Notes under the pieces: model-generated
Database searches by the model: none
What the model was told of the DNA's origin: nothing
Seen by the model: the letters and a program-made list of their open reading frames with translations, nothing else
In this document: piece by piece, positions 26,293 to 34,854 of the stretch
Layout: every line of letters begins with the position of its first letter
Numbering within the stretch: the stretch's first letter is position 1
Translations under genes and position numbers: made by a program
NCBI GenBank assembly: GCA_022826805.1
Contig: JAJDUH010000045.1
Location: forward strand, 242,882-306,881
From: Candidatus Poribacteria bacterium
GTDB lineage: Bacteria; Poribacteria; WGA-4E; WGA-3G
Direction of reading: 5' to 3'
Length of the DNA stretch: 64,000 bases

Positions 26293-27612
26293 CTATTTTT
26301 TAGGTTTTTCTAAGTTCGCACAAACAAGTTCATTGTCATTTCGGACGAAGACGTGTTTATAGGCAAAGGCGGGATGTGCCCACGTAACACCGCCTCTGCG
26401 GTTGAGTTGATCGCGTGTCGGTTCGATTAATTTCGCACGGCTCATGATGTTCAATCCTTCGGGAGAGAGTTCTGTGATAAGTAGTTCACCACGTTCGTTG
26501 AACATCCAGACCCTATTTTCCGACGCTGCCGGATGTTTGATAAAATGGATGTTGCTCCAGCGCGCTTTGGGTACAGCAGAGAGGTCTTCCCAAATCCGAT
26601 CGCCGTTTCGAGCATCTAAGCAGCGGAGTTCACCGTAACTGTCTACCCCATAAATGTAATTATCAAAACGAACAGGCGTCGCCATCGTGGTCTGAAGTGC
26701 ATCGGTATTCTGCTCATTCTTGCCCCTACGATGCCAACCGAGTTCTACTGCCTGCTCATCTTGTGACAACTTCAGGAGAAGAGAGCCTTGACGAAAATCG
26801 GTGATGAATAATTCGTTTTGATCGAAAACAGGTGTAGCGATACCTATCTCAAAACTTTCGGGTGGAAACGGATAGAGCCAATATGATTCACCGGTCTGGG
26901 GGTTGAGACCTGCTATATTTGCCCCTGTCCAGCAGACGAGGACGCGTTTGCCTGCTTGGGTAATAAGAATTGGCGCCGAATAAGAGGCGTTGTCGTCCAA
27001 TGCTTTCCACTTTTCTGCGCCGGTTTTTCGGTCAAATGCAACTATGCAAGCGTTTGGTTTCCCGCCGATTTGAACGATTAGGTTTTCTGCCTCAACAATA
27101 GGTGCACTGGCGATACCCCAGATAGGCATATTAATATTATATTCGGCATTAAGGTCTCTTTTCCATACGATTTCACCCGTGACAGCGTCAAAACAGTGTA
27201 GGTGTCCTATTGCACCGAGTGCGTAAGCGAGTCCGTCGTGTACGGTCACAGTCGCACGTGGTCCGGCTGTGTAATCAATCGTGTAAACACACTCATACGT
27301 ATAGGACCAGAGAGATTCACCTGTCTCCCAATCAAAACAGTGAACGCGTTCAACCTGTTTCGGCTTGGTAAGCCGATCGGTGACATAGACGCGACCATCA
27401 GCGACACTCGGTCCGCTATAGCCGCTTCCAATAGGGACACGCCAACGGAGCGGAATTTCATCCCCTCCAAATTCCTCAATGATACCGGTTTCGTTCCAAA
27501 CGCCTTCGCGGTCTTTGCCACGCCACTGATGCCATTCATCGGCACTTGCAAGGTGTGCCTGTATCAGTAGAATCGCAAACAGGGCAATGAGTAAAGATAT
27601 AAACTGTTTCAT
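26293..27612 (-). CDS. Secreted PQQ-type beta-propeller protein
   Basis: 439 residues with a signal peptide (FISLLIALFAILLIQAHLASA) and the EWHQWRGKDREGVW opening. Blades include HCFDWETGESLWSY, CFDAVTGEIVWKRD, AFDRKTGAEKWKAL and CLDARNGDRIWEDL. It resembles the propeller at 21696-23036 in design but is not a recent duplicate. Its ATG overlaps the stop of the upstream DHH-like gene (ATGA), so the two are translationally coupled. Confidence 0.85.
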   Translation of the reverse strand: MKQFISLLIALFAILLIQAHLASADEWHQWRGKDREGVWNETGIIEEFGGDEIPLRWRVPIGSGYSGPSVADGRVYVTDRLTKPKQVERVHCFDWETGESLWSYTYECVYTIDYTAGPRATVTVHDGLAYALGAIGHLHCFDAVTGEIVWKRDLNAEYNINMPIWGIASAPIVEAENLIVQIGGKPNACIVAFDRKTGAEKWKALDDNASYSAPILITQAGKRVLVCWTGANIAGLNPQTGESYWLYPFPPESFEIGIATPVFDQNELFITDFRQGSLLLKLSQDEQAVELGWHRRGKNEQNTDALQTTMATPVRFDNYIYGVDSYGELRCLDARNGDRIWEDLSAVPKARWSNIHFIKHPAASENRVWMFNERGELLITELSPEGLNIMSRAKLIEPTRDQLNRRGGVTWAHPAFAYKHVFVRNDNELVCANLEKPKK

Positions 27613-28082
27613 GGATTTTTAGTATAACTCCTTAACCAAAGAACCATCTGTTGATAAATTTCTGTTGTGTCCTTGTGATCTGCTTTCAGTTTCCTCAATT
27701 TCGCATGCGGTCCATCAATTCGGCTCTGTTTGAGTGCTTCCGAATTTCGATGTGTATCACCTTGATATGTTATCTCTACCAAAGTTTCAAGGTGTTTAAC
27801 GGCAACCTTGGCATCAAGTAGATACTCCCAAATAAGCCGTGTTGCACAAGTACTATTTCTGTTTTCAAATGCGGGTGGTTTGTGATCAAAGCGGTAATTT
27901 TCGGGCGAATACGTGTTCCCAACGTCCACCAAACAGTCGGCATGCAACATGAGATTTTCTGGTACTTTGCGACTCACAAATAAGACTTCCGACCTGTGCC
28001 CTTGGAAGAGAAAATCTTGGGCAATCCAAGCACTGACGATGGCGTCAAGGTCTGGGTCTGCATGCGTGACAATCTGTTTCAA
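27609..28082 (-). CDS. Small DHH-phosphoesterase-like protein
   Basis: 157 residues starting MKQIVTHADPDLDAIVSAW, a HxDxDxD metal-site pattern like DHH phosphoesterases (NrnA, MYG1 relatives). DVGNTYSPENYRFDHK is a second aspartate/histidine segment. It is too short for the DHHA1 substrate domain of full enzymes, so activity is uncertain. A consensus promoter lies 25 bases upstream. Its TGA overlaps the start of the propeller gene. Confidence 0.55.
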   Translation of the reverse strand: MKQIVTHADPDLDAIVSAWIAQDFLFQGHRSEVLFVSRKVPENLMLHADCLVDVGNTYSPENYRFDHKPPAFENRNSTCATRLIWEYLLDAKVAVKHLETLVEITYQGDTHRNSEALKQSRIDGPHAKLRKLKADHKDTTEIYQQMVLWLRSYTKNP

Positions 28083-28106
28083 AGCACAATCCTCCCTCGC
28101 TTATTT

Positions 28107-28135
28107 ATTATACGAATTTATAGGAGGATTGTCAA
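28107..28135 (-). promoter_or_regulatory. Consensus sigma70 promoter
   Basis: On the minus strand TTGACA (28135-28130) and TATAAT (28112-28107) are 17 bases apart, perfect in all three respects. Transcription would run into the DHH-like gene, the propeller and possibly the M16 protease. Confidence 0.75.
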
Positions 28136-28152
28136 GCGGGTTATAGGAGGGG

Positions 28153-29025
28153 TTAGTTTTCAGGTGAGAGGTCCAAGACACATCGGAATCCGCGCAAGAG
28201 AGAACCGGGTTCTCCACCGAGTCGATTGGCGCACCGGGTGAAATCCAAATTCTCAGCCCAACCGCCGCCTTTTAAGACATGCCCGTCCCCCGTTTCAGGT
28301 CCCTGTGGATTGGTATTAGGAGGATTGGTCCGGTAATAGTTTGGATCGTACCAATCGGATACCCATTCCCAGAGGTTGCCTGCCATATCGTGTGCGCCGT
28401 AAGGACTTGCACCTTGTGGGAACTGTCCGACGGGTGCGGTCTCTTTGTAGCCATCTCTGTGTCCCCTGCCGTCGTTCCCACTGAGCTTCGTATCGTCAAA
28501 CACGTTGCCCCAGGGCCAGGTACGTCCATCAGTTCCGCGTGCCGCTTTCTCCCATTCCGCCTCGGTGGGTAACCTTTTGCCTGCCCATACAGTATAAGCA
28601 ACAGCATCTTCCCAACTCAAGACAACAGCAGGAAAATCGGGAGTATTATGCGGCGGATAATCCAAATAATCTTTAGGCTCATAACCGGTTTCGGCGAGAA
28701 ATCGCTTGTACTGCCGGTTTGTCACTTCAAACTTGTCTATATAGAACGTATCAAGATAGACAGTGCGCTGAGGACGCTCATTATCATATCGGGCAATATC
28801 GCGGAGCGGAAAAATCTCTTTGTAATGCTCAATCTCTGTGTCACTCGTTCCCATGAGAAACTCACCGGCAGGCACATAAACCATGACGGCATTATCTATA
28901 GGCGTAGTGATGGTTTTAATAGGAAGGGTCCCGACAAGAACCGGGTCGATTGGATCGTGGCAGGCAAACACTAACAAGGAAAGGATCGAAAGTGTGAACA
29001 GTGTAGGGGATGTGCTAAATCTCAT
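28153..29025 (-). CDS. SUMF1/formylglycine-generating-enzyme-like lipoprotein
   Basis: 290 residues. The N-terminus is a lipoprotein signal with lipobox LVFAC. The SUMF1 fold follows: VPAGEFLMGTSDTEI, DTFYIDKFEVTNRQYKRFL, WEDAVAYTVWAGKRLPTEAEWEKAARG, MAGNLWEWVSDWYD, LKGGGW and GFRCV. These are hallmarks of the FGE-sulfatase/C-type-lectin fold. The catalytic cysteine pair of true formylglycine enzymes is not evident, so it is likelier a binding or structural member. Confidence 0.85.
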   Translation of the reverse strand: MRFSTSPTLFTLSILSLLVFACHDPIDPVLVGTLPIKTITTPIDNAVMVYVPAGEFLMGTSDTEIEHYKEIFPLRDIARYDNERPQRTVYLDTFYIDKFEVTNRQYKRFLAETGYEPKDYLDYPPHNTPDFPAVVLSWEDAVAYTVWAGKRLPTEAEWEKAARGTDGRTWPWGNVFDDTKLSGNDGRGHRDGYKETAPVGQFPQGASPYGAHDMAGNLWEWVSDWYDPNYYRTNPPNTNPQGPETGDGHVLKGGGWAENLDFTRCANRLGGEPGSLLRGFRCVLDLSPEN

Positions 29026-29071
29026 CTCTGATTATGTAGATGGAAGTTGTTATATGGCTGGAAGTTAAGTG

Positions 29072-29098
29072 ATAGGCGCGCTTTGCCAGCGCGCCTAT
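29072..29098. terminator. Perfect 10-bp hairpin between minus-strand genes
   Basis: ATAGGCGCGC pairs with GCGCGCCTAT around the loop TTTGCCA. It lies 27 bases beyond the stop of the secreted paralogue pair and upstream of the SUMF1 gene, where a terminator is expected. No T-run follows, so it may also be a REP-type element. Confidence 0.5.
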
Positions 29099-29124
29099 TA
29101 ACAGCGTATCAAAATTGAAATCTC

Positions 29125-29928
29125 TTACCGGACGGCTTTCAAATCACCCCACGTTGTGGAGAGTTTACCAGCCGGTTCAACTGGGGTTGTGGACATGAGC
29201 CAGATGATAATTTCAGCGGCAATTGCGCCTTTCGGCTCGTCGCCACCATTGGTCTGTATCGTCGGAATCAGTCTACCGAGATTCCCATCGCGAACGATAA
29301 TTGGGTCGGCACGGGTGCCGTCATCGTTCTGTGCAAGAGATACCTCAATTTCCCAGTCCCCATCAAGTTGATCGGTGTGGAACGGACGGTCGGATTGGTA
29401 ATCTGTGAGTGACGGAGAAATGGCTGCACCTTCGGTGGTAACCTTCATGTCGGTATTATCGTCCCACATCACAATGCCGTCGATATCCATCATGTTCTGT
29501 AGTCCACCCTCTCTGTTCCTGCCAGCCAAGCCCCAGAACATATAGTCGGCGTGGTTGATGAACACATCACCGTCGGTGGTTTCAATGAATGTTTCGGCAA
29601 TGGAGCCATCCGTTTGTGCGTTGCCTTCGGGATAGATGCTCGGCGGGAAATCACCATAGAGGACACAGATATCCAAGCCGCCGTCACCAGTAGTACTCTC
29701 CACCCAGTCAGCCAAAGCATCCGCATCGCCCTCGGTGTCGTACCATGTGTTTGAAATACCGGCATCGTTGAGCAGACCGACACAGATCTCTGCCTGTTCG
29801 TCGGCTTGTGCCTTACCGATCCACTGCGTGACACCCGTGTAGATAGCAACTTCAGAAGCGGCAAATACCGGAGTTGATGGAAGTACCAGTAAGGCAATAA
29901 GGATTAGCGCAAGAAAAACATTTCGCAT
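29125..29928 (-). CDS. Secreted protein of unknown family, paralogue 1
   Basis: 267 residues with a signal peptide (LALILIALLVLPSTPVFA-AS). Conserved with its neighbour are AIYTGVTQWIGKAQADEQAE, GDFPPSIY, NHADYMFWGLAGRNREGGLQNMMDI, VMWDDNTDMKVT, DRPFHTDQLDGDWEIEV and a final WGDLKAVR. A GDxPPxxY step followed by a glycine-rich FWG segment recalls ThuA/class I glutamine-amidotransferase-like folds, but I cannot confirm this. AGGAG precedes the ATG, only six bases after the stop of paralogue 2. Confidence 0.75.
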   Translation of the reverse strand: MRNVFLALILIALLVLPSTPVFAASEVAIYTGVTQWIGKAQADEQAEICVGLLNDAGISNTWYDTEGDADALADWVESTTGDGGLDICVLYGDFPPSIYPEGNAQTDGSIAETFIETTDGDVFINHADYMFWGLAGRNREGGLQNMMDIDGIVMWDDNTDMKVTTEGAAISPSLTDYQSDRPFHTDQLDGDWEIEVSLAQNDDGTRADPIIVRDGNLGRLIPTIQTNGGDEPKGAIAAEIIIWLMSTTPVEPAGKLSTTWGDLKAVR

Positions 29929-29934
29929 TAAATG

Positions 29935-30765
29935 TTATCTCCTTTGTTTAATGTCTCCCCAGAGTGTGGGAAGTTTATTTTGAGGGTCAACGTCCAGCGC
30001 GCCGACAGTCTCAAGGTAGTAGTTGAGAATAATTTCGGCAATGACTTCACCCTTGGGGTCATCTTGGTTAGCGGTTTGGTAAAACTGGATGAGTCGTCCA
30101 TTCGTCTTTGTATTATGAACGATACAGGGGTCACAACGATCGGATTTTTGGGTTCCAGAATCTGTTGCGAATGCGATTTCCAGTTCCCAATCATTTTCAA
30201 GCTGATCGACGTGGAACGGGCGGTCTGTGGCATAATCGTCAAGCGTTGGGGTAAGTTTCTTGCCTTCTTTTGTGACTTTCATGGCGGTGTTATCATCCCA
30301 TTGAACCATACCAGGAATATCCATCATGTTCTGGATACCGCCTTCTTTATTTCTGCCACCCTTGCCCCAGAAAAAGTAGTCAGCACAGTTTGCGAAGGTA
30401 TTTCCTGCATCGAGGAACCTTTCTGCGACTGTCTCTTTCTTTGCGTCTACGCCGACATCGTAAATTTCGGGCGGAACGTCACCGAACATAACGATCATGT
30501 GGTGTCCGTTGTCCACCGTGTGCTTTTTGGTCCAAGCTTCGACAGTTTTCGCTGGACCGTGAAGAATGAGTTCACCGATTCCATCTTTTCCCTTAAGTTC
30601 ATCTGCCAGTATTTCGGCTTCTTCTTTTGCCTGGGCGTCGCCAATCCATTGCACTGTATCGGTGTAGATGAAAATATCTACTTTATTCGCAGCATAGGCT
30701 GTGGGTGCTAAGAGCGCAAGGGATACGGCACATAGAACGCCAGCAACAGTCATAAATAGTTTCAC
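29935..30765 (-). CDS. Secreted protein of unknown family, paralogue 2
   Basis: 276 residues from GTG 30765, which has AGGAGG eight bases upstream; a longer frame from 30807 starts in untranslated sequence. The signal peptide ends near AYA-ANK. It is homologous throughout to the next gene (TDTVQWIGDAQAKEEAE, GDVPPEIYDVG, ADYFFWGKGGRNKEGGIQNMMDI, DRPFHVDQLENDWELE, LWGDIKQRR). The pair forms a two-gene operon. Envelope or extracellular role; function unknown. Confidence 0.75.
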   Translation of the reverse strand: MKLFMTVAGVLCAVSLALLAPTAYAANKVDIFIYTDTVQWIGDAQAKEEAEILADELKGKDGIGELILHGPAKTVEAWTKKHTVDNGHHMIVMFGDVPPEIYDVGVDAKKETVAERFLDAGNTFANCADYFFWGKGGRNKEGGIQNMMDIPGMVQWDDNTAMKVTKEGKKLTPTLDDYATDRPFHVDQLENDWELEIAFATDSGTQKSDRCDPCIVHNTKTNGRLIQFYQTANQDDPKGEVIAEIILNYYLETVGALDVDPQNKLPTLWGDIKQRR

Positions 30766-30900
30766 GTGTAAATCCTCCTGCAGATTTGAAGTGAAAATTG
30801 GTAGCACGATTCGCGGTAAAGATCCTTCAAGGATCGTGTAACCTGTCCGCTTTCGCTACTTTCTATATAATAGAAAACGATGTCAACACGTTTTTGTTGC

Positions 30901-30914
30901 ACAGTTGCAACTGT
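30901..30914. promoter_or_regulatory. Perfect 14-bp palindrome (possible operator)
   Basis: ACAGTTGCAACTGT is its own reverse complement. It lies 136 bases upstream of the GTG start of the secreted paralogue operon, near a minus-strand TTGACA (30886-30881). An operator function is inferred only. Confidence 0.35.
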
Positions 30915-31030
30915 TTTCCATGTTGGCGGTGCTTACTTATTGTTATATATTACATTTTTGTCGGAAATTTGTCAAATGAAAAATTTTATGTCGGTGTGTA
31001 AAGTTTTTGTCAAAAAACGCGTCTTTCCGT

Positions 31031-31056
31031 AGGAGCAATCTCCGAATTGCGACTTC
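31031..31056 (-). repeat. REP-like palindrome with TCCTAC tail, inverted
   Basis: On the minus strand GCAAT-TCGGAG-ATTGC is followed by TCCTACGG. It is another copy of the short palindromes at 5132 and 6054. Confidence 0.5.
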
Positions 31057-31265
31057 TTGAGAATATCAAAACATCTACACACCCTTGATTCACGGAGGAT
31101 TTTCTCGTTATAGGTACCCTGCAGGTTCATAGTGTCGAATAAATCTGTTCTTCGAGAAAAAACATACGTGAATATAGTTTTAACTTAATAACACATTTTT
31201 GAAACTTAACCCCACCTTGATTCTCACACTTTCTTTTTTTATTTTTCCAGCGATTCACCTTAAAA

Positions 31266-31285
31266 ATGTTACACCAGTGTAACAT
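31266..31285. promoter_or_regulatory. 20-bp perfect inverted repeat (possible operator)
   Basis: ATGTTACAC-CA-GTGTAACAT has nine-base perfect arms, and a related GTGTACAT half follows at 31290. The size and symmetry suit a dimeric regulator. It lies 290 bases upstream of the GIY-YIG gene, so its target is unclear. Confidence 0.45.
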
Positions 31286-31437
31286 TCGGTGTACATAGGC
31301 TATCGGCAGAAAACATAGTGGCCATAAGGGTTTTTAGCCGTTTTATTTTCGATTTTCTGTTGTGAAAGAAAAAATCGATGTTTAGGTAGCAGGCTAAGCA
31401 TTTAAATGTGAGTCATCTATAGCGTCCATTGTCAGAA

Positions 31438-31497
31438 TCAGGATTTACAGGATTGTCGTCTGGATTGTGGGTTTGCATAGATGCCGCGGATTTGATA
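31438..31497. repeat. Dispersed CAGGATT / CGCGGATT repeat
   Basis: ATCAGGATTTACAGGATTG followed by TGCCGCGGATTTG, the same type as 2471-2542. It marks the left border of the phosphorothioation island. Confidence 0.5.
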
Positions 31498-31512
31498 GTG
31501 TGAGGAAAATTT

Positions 31513-31541
31513 TTGAATTTTTTTATAAAATATGTTAAAAT
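31513..31541 (+). promoter_or_regulatory. Promoter of the GIY-YIG/DGQHR/SNF2/ParB/MBL set
   Basis: TTGAAT (31513-31518), 17 bases, TAAAAT (31536-31541). The transcript would begin near 31548, ahead of AGGAG at 31560 and ATG 31577. Confidence 0.55.
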
Positions 31542-31576
31542 TGTTTTTTATACACCATTAGGAGACATTAGGGTAC

Positions 31577-32056
31577 ATGTACGATGTGATCAGCAGTGCA
31601 AGAATCTACAAACAAAACTTTCTGCTTTTGACACCACAATGGGATTCTTACACAGATCCACCGATTCCGCTGAATTGGAAATGCGTCAAATTTGAAGAAA
31701 ATAATGCAAATCAGATCCCTACTAAGAAAGGCGTTTACGCCTTTTTCGTTGAACCAAGAATTGCTGAATTTCCATCACACGGCTACTTAATGTACATTGG
31801 ACAAACCGGACATAACAGTGAGCGTAATTTGCGAAAGAGATTTAGAGATTACCTTTCTGAAAAAAGAAAACCTGAAAGACCTCTAATTCACTTCATGTTG
31901 ACTACATGGGAAAGCTACCTGTATTTTTATTATATTGAAATCGATCCCTCTGAATTGAATATAAAAAAACTAGAGCAGAAGTTGTTAGACACTTTTATAC
32001 CTCCCTTCTCCCAAGCAGGATATTCAGCAGAAATAGGTCCCGCAGCTAAATTATAA
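31577..32056 (+). CDS. GIY-YIG nuclease-domain protein
   Basis: 159 residues. The GIY half is KGVYAFF (G52-V-Y54) and the YIG half MYIGQTG (Y73-I-G75). A basic LRKRFRDYL follows with the conserved arginine, and E133 in KLEQKLLDTFIPPF stands where the metal-binding glutamate is expected. All key elements of the nuclease fold are therefore present. It heads a plus-strand set that converges on dndCDE, 16 bases before the DGQHR gene. It could be the cutting enzyme of the module. The codon use is AT-rich compared with genes outside the island. Confidence 0.75.
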   Translation: MYDVISSARIYKQNFLLLTPQWDSYTDPPIPLNWKCVKFEENNANQIPTKKGVYAFFVEPRIAEFPSHGYLMYIGQTGHNSERNLRKRFRDYLSEKRKPERPLIHFMLTTWESYLYFYYIEIDPSELNIKKLEQKLLDTFIPPFSQAGYSAEIGPAAKL

Positions 32057-32072
32057 AGAGGACGAAAAAAAC

Positions 32073-33329
32073 ATGAAAAAATTGTATCTTTCCTCGCTAA
32101 GAGGCATAATGGGTGATTGGGTGTATTATCCTACACTTATGAAACTCAAAGACATCGCTGAAAGGGTCAAAATCGCTAAAGAAATTTACCAAAGCAAAGC
32201 TTTGAGCGAAATGGTACAGCGAGAAATAAAAAGGAAACGTGGTAAAGAAATAAAAGATTACCTTCTTAAACAGGAACAACGTTTTTTTAATTCGCTGATT
32301 GTAGCAATTTATGAAGGGGATCCCAGCTGGCACGAGATTACTCGCATAGAGGGTAATGATCACTTGAATAGTGAAGATTTTCCGGAACATGTGGTTGCTG
32401 GAATTGGCATTCTCAGTTTGAACGGTGAAGAAAAACTATTTACACTTGATGGACAACATCGACTTGTAGGGATTAGAGAAGCCGTAGCAGAAAACCCGCA
32501 ATTGGGTGAAGATAAATTGTCTATTATTTTCATCGCACACAGAACAGATACAGAAGGAGTGGAAAGGAGTCGGAGGCTTTTCACGACATTAAATAAGAAT
32601 GCTGTCCGGGTTTCAAAAGGAGAAACGATCGCGCTTGATGAAGATGATACAATGGCTATCACCGTCCGGAGGCTGGTTACGAAAAATCGAATGTTTATGG
32701 ATGATCGCGTCTTAAACAGTCCAACTGATAATGTTCCAAGAAGCAATAAGACTTGCCTCACAACGATTGGAAATCTTTATGACCTCTTAAGCATATTATT
32801 TACGAAAGTATACGTTACATCAAAAAAGAAAGGGCTCAAAGATAAAAAAGATGAACTCATAAAAATGCGTCAATCGGATGAGATTCTTAACCAGCATTAC
32901 ACAAATGCCTGCGATTATTTTCAACGACTCACAAATAGTTTTCTACCACTGAAGGAATTTGCTGACACGTCTGATTATTCAATAGTTGTGAAAAAATATA
33001 GACACCCGGATGGAGGTAGTGTGCTTTTTCGTCCTATAGGACTGAAAATTCTAACAGAAATCATCGCAGCCTTGACGGAGAAATATTCACTACCTGAGTG
33101 TTTCAAGATGATTTCAAAATTACCTATAGACCTGACTCAAACACCTTATAATGGGGTCATTTGGCACCCTACACAAAAAAAGATGATAAGAGGTAAAACA
33201 CTCGTTAAAAACTTGTTACTCTATATGCTAAACCAGTTCCCTGGGAATGTCCATAAATTGCGCGAAGATTATGCCAAAGCATTAGAGCTAGAAATGCACC
33301 TAGTTCAATTGCCTAAAAAGGTCTCGTAA
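32073..33329 (+). CDS. DGQHR-domain (DndB-like) protein
   Basis: 418 residues with the diagnostic FTLDGQHRLVGI (DGQHR 126-130) and the later RLFTTLNKNAVRVSKGETIALDEDD. This domain defines DndB and DndB-like proteins tied to phosphorothioated DNA, where DndB acts as a repressor of dnd genes; related proteins also occur in 7-deazaguanine DNA modification clusters. Here it is not adjacent to dndC but about 4.6 kb from dndE, on the opposite strand. AGAGGA precedes the ATG. A lysine-rich stretch at about 50-60 may contact nucleic acid. Confidence 0.82.
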   Translation: MKKLYLSSLRGIMGDWVYYPTLMKLKDIAERVKIAKEIYQSKALSEMVQREIKRKRGKEIKDYLLKQEQRFFNSLIVAIYEGDPSWHEITRIEGNDHLNSEDFPEHVVAGIGILSLNGEEKLFTLDGQHRLVGIREAVAENPQLGEDKLSIIFIAHRTDTEGVERSRRLFTTLNKNAVRVSKGETIALDEDDTMAITVRRLVTKNRMFMDDRVLNSPTDNVPRSNKTCLTTIGNLYDLLSILFTKVYVTSKKKGLKDKKDELIKMRQSDEILNQHYTNACDYFQRLTNSFLPLKEFADTSDYSIVVKKYRHPDGGSVLFRPIGLKILTEIIAALTEKYSLPECFKMISKLPIDLTQTPYNGVIWHPTQKKMIRGKTLVKNLLLYMLNQFPGNVHKLREDYAKALELEMHLVQLPKKVS

Positions 33330-33447
33330 GTTAAAAATTACTGGATCCTAAATCCAACTCTTCGTAGAGACATGCAGCTTAAAGAATTGCTACTCCGCAT
33401 CTACAATATTACTTTATAGACCAACCCTTTGGACTTTGAACTTGTGT

Positions 33448-34821
33448 ATGAACAATCATATTGATTCTGAAACTCAGCTGATAAATAGTCTAAACTTACC
33501 TTATCAACTCCGTCCATACCAATGGGAAGGAGTACAATTTCTCGTAAAAAACGATGCCGCATTATTGGCTGATGAAATGGGACTTGGAAAAACAGTACAA
33601 GTTGCTGTATCACTCGAAATTCTTCGGCGTAAATTGCAGTTAACTAGAGCGTTAGTCGTCGTTCCTGCTTCACTCAAATTGAATTGGGAAATGGAATTAC
33701 GACGATGGTCTCCTAGTCTTTCTGTTCAAAGGATTCGTGGGGACGCATCTGATCGGAGAGCGTATTATCTATTACCTATTAATGTTCTCGTTGTGTCTTA
33801 CGAAGAAATTCGGTTAGACATAAATAATTTTGCAAGCGATGTTTATTTTGATGTGGTAGTCCTTGATGAAGCTCAACGGATAAAAAATGTCCATTCAAAA
33901 TCTGCACTGGCTTGTAGACTCTTAAACAGCGAACGCTCATGGGCACTCACCGGTACCCCCGTAGAGAACAGACTTAGTGATCTGATTTCAATATTTAGAT
34001 TCGTTAAGGCCGGAGTCCTCCATCACGGTCTATCTAAAGATGAAATTCACTCTCGGATGCGCCCATATTTTTTGCGTCGCTGCAAACAGAATGTTCTGAA
34101 AGATCTCCCTCCGATAATTGACCAAGAAATTCTTATTGAATTGCGAAACAAACAACAAGATGCTTATCTAAGAGTTTGGGATAATCGAAGGGAAAGCCTG
34201 AGCAACAGTCCAGATGGTCTTTCTTCCGCGAATCTCCTGGCAATCATCACAAAACTGAAGCAGGTGTGTAATTACGATAGAAAATCTGGAGAATCAGCAA
34301 AATTTAACGTTCTTATGGATCTTCTAGATGCTCAAACTGCTGTAGACGATAAAATTATCGTTTTTTCCCAATATGTTGATACGCTGAAATGGTTAGCATT
34401 ACGGATAAAGAATATTCCTATTGATATTTTTCACGGCGGACTATCTCAACCCGAAAGGGTAAAACTCCTAGATAGGTTCCGCCATGCTTCTGGTCCCCGG
34501 TGTTTATTTATTTCCTTACGGGCTGGTGGGGTCGGTCTTAATATACAAGAAGCATCTACCGTAGTCCTATTCGATCGATGGTGGAACCCTGCGGTTGAAA
34601 ATCAGGCTATCCAGCGAGCACATCGATTTGGGAGAGCAAGACCTCTTCACGTAGTGCGATTTGTTGTAGTGGGGACTATCGAAGAACGCATTTCTAATAT
34701 TCTTGCGGAAAAACAAGAGTTATTTGAAAACTACATTGAAACTGCTGTCAATGTAGATATGCCGCGGTTCAGTAGAGAATTATTGGAACAAATTCTCGAA
34801 GTTTCAAAATGCCTGGATTAA
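33448..34821 (+). CDS. SNF2-family helicase/translocase
   Basis: About 457 residues, essentially a bare SNF2 core. Walker A is ADEMGLGKT (near residues 43-50), then the DEAQ box LDEAQRIKN, LTGTPVENRL, IIVFSQYVDTL, SLRAGGVGLNIQEAS and motif VI NQAIQRAHRFGR. No nuclease or zinc-binding extension is fused. It could move on DNA and deliver a partner nuclease. I chose ATG 33448 (MNNHIDSETQL); the frame opens at a TTG 12 bases earlier. A 118-base gap separates it from the DGQHR gene and 33 bases from ParB. Confidence 0.88.
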   Translation: MNNHIDSETQLINSLNLPYQLRPYQWEGVQFLVKNDAALLADEMGLGKTVQVAVSLEILRRKLQLTRALVVVPASLKLNWEMELRRWSPSLSVQRIRGDASDRRAYYLLPINVLVVSYEEIRLDINNFASDVYFDVVVLDEAQRIKNVHSKSALACRLLNSERSWALTGTPVENRLSDLISIFRFVKAGVLHHGLSKDEIHSRMRPYFLRRCKQNVLKDLPPIIDQEILIELRNKQQDAYLRVWDNRRESLSNSPDGLSSANLLAIITKLKQVCNYDRKSGESAKFNVLMDLLDAQTAVDDKIIVFSQYVDTLKWLALRIKNIPIDIFHGGLSQPERVKLLDRFRHASGPRCLFISLRAGGVGLNIQEASTVVLFDRWWNPAVENQAIQRAHRFGRARPLHVVRFVVVGTIEERISNILAEKQELFENYIETAVNVDMPRFSRELLEQILEVSKCLD

Positions 34822-34854
34822 TAGTAATTTGCAAAACAGAAAGAGGGAATTAAA

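Larger units (their letters stand above)
30766..31576. other. AT-rich intergenic region upstream of the phosphorothioation island
   Basis: About 810 bases without a convincing gene. It holds two perfect palindromes (30901-30914 and 31266-31285), a REP-like copy at 31031-31056, a dispersed CAGGATT repeat at 31438-31497 and the promoter at 31513-31541. The base composition drops toward AT on entering the island. Confidence 0.6.

Noticed and set aside
29932..30711. A 259-codon plus-strand frame opposite the secreted paralogue
   Set aside because: It is antisense to a signal-peptide protein with a clear homologue next door, and its translation has no family features.
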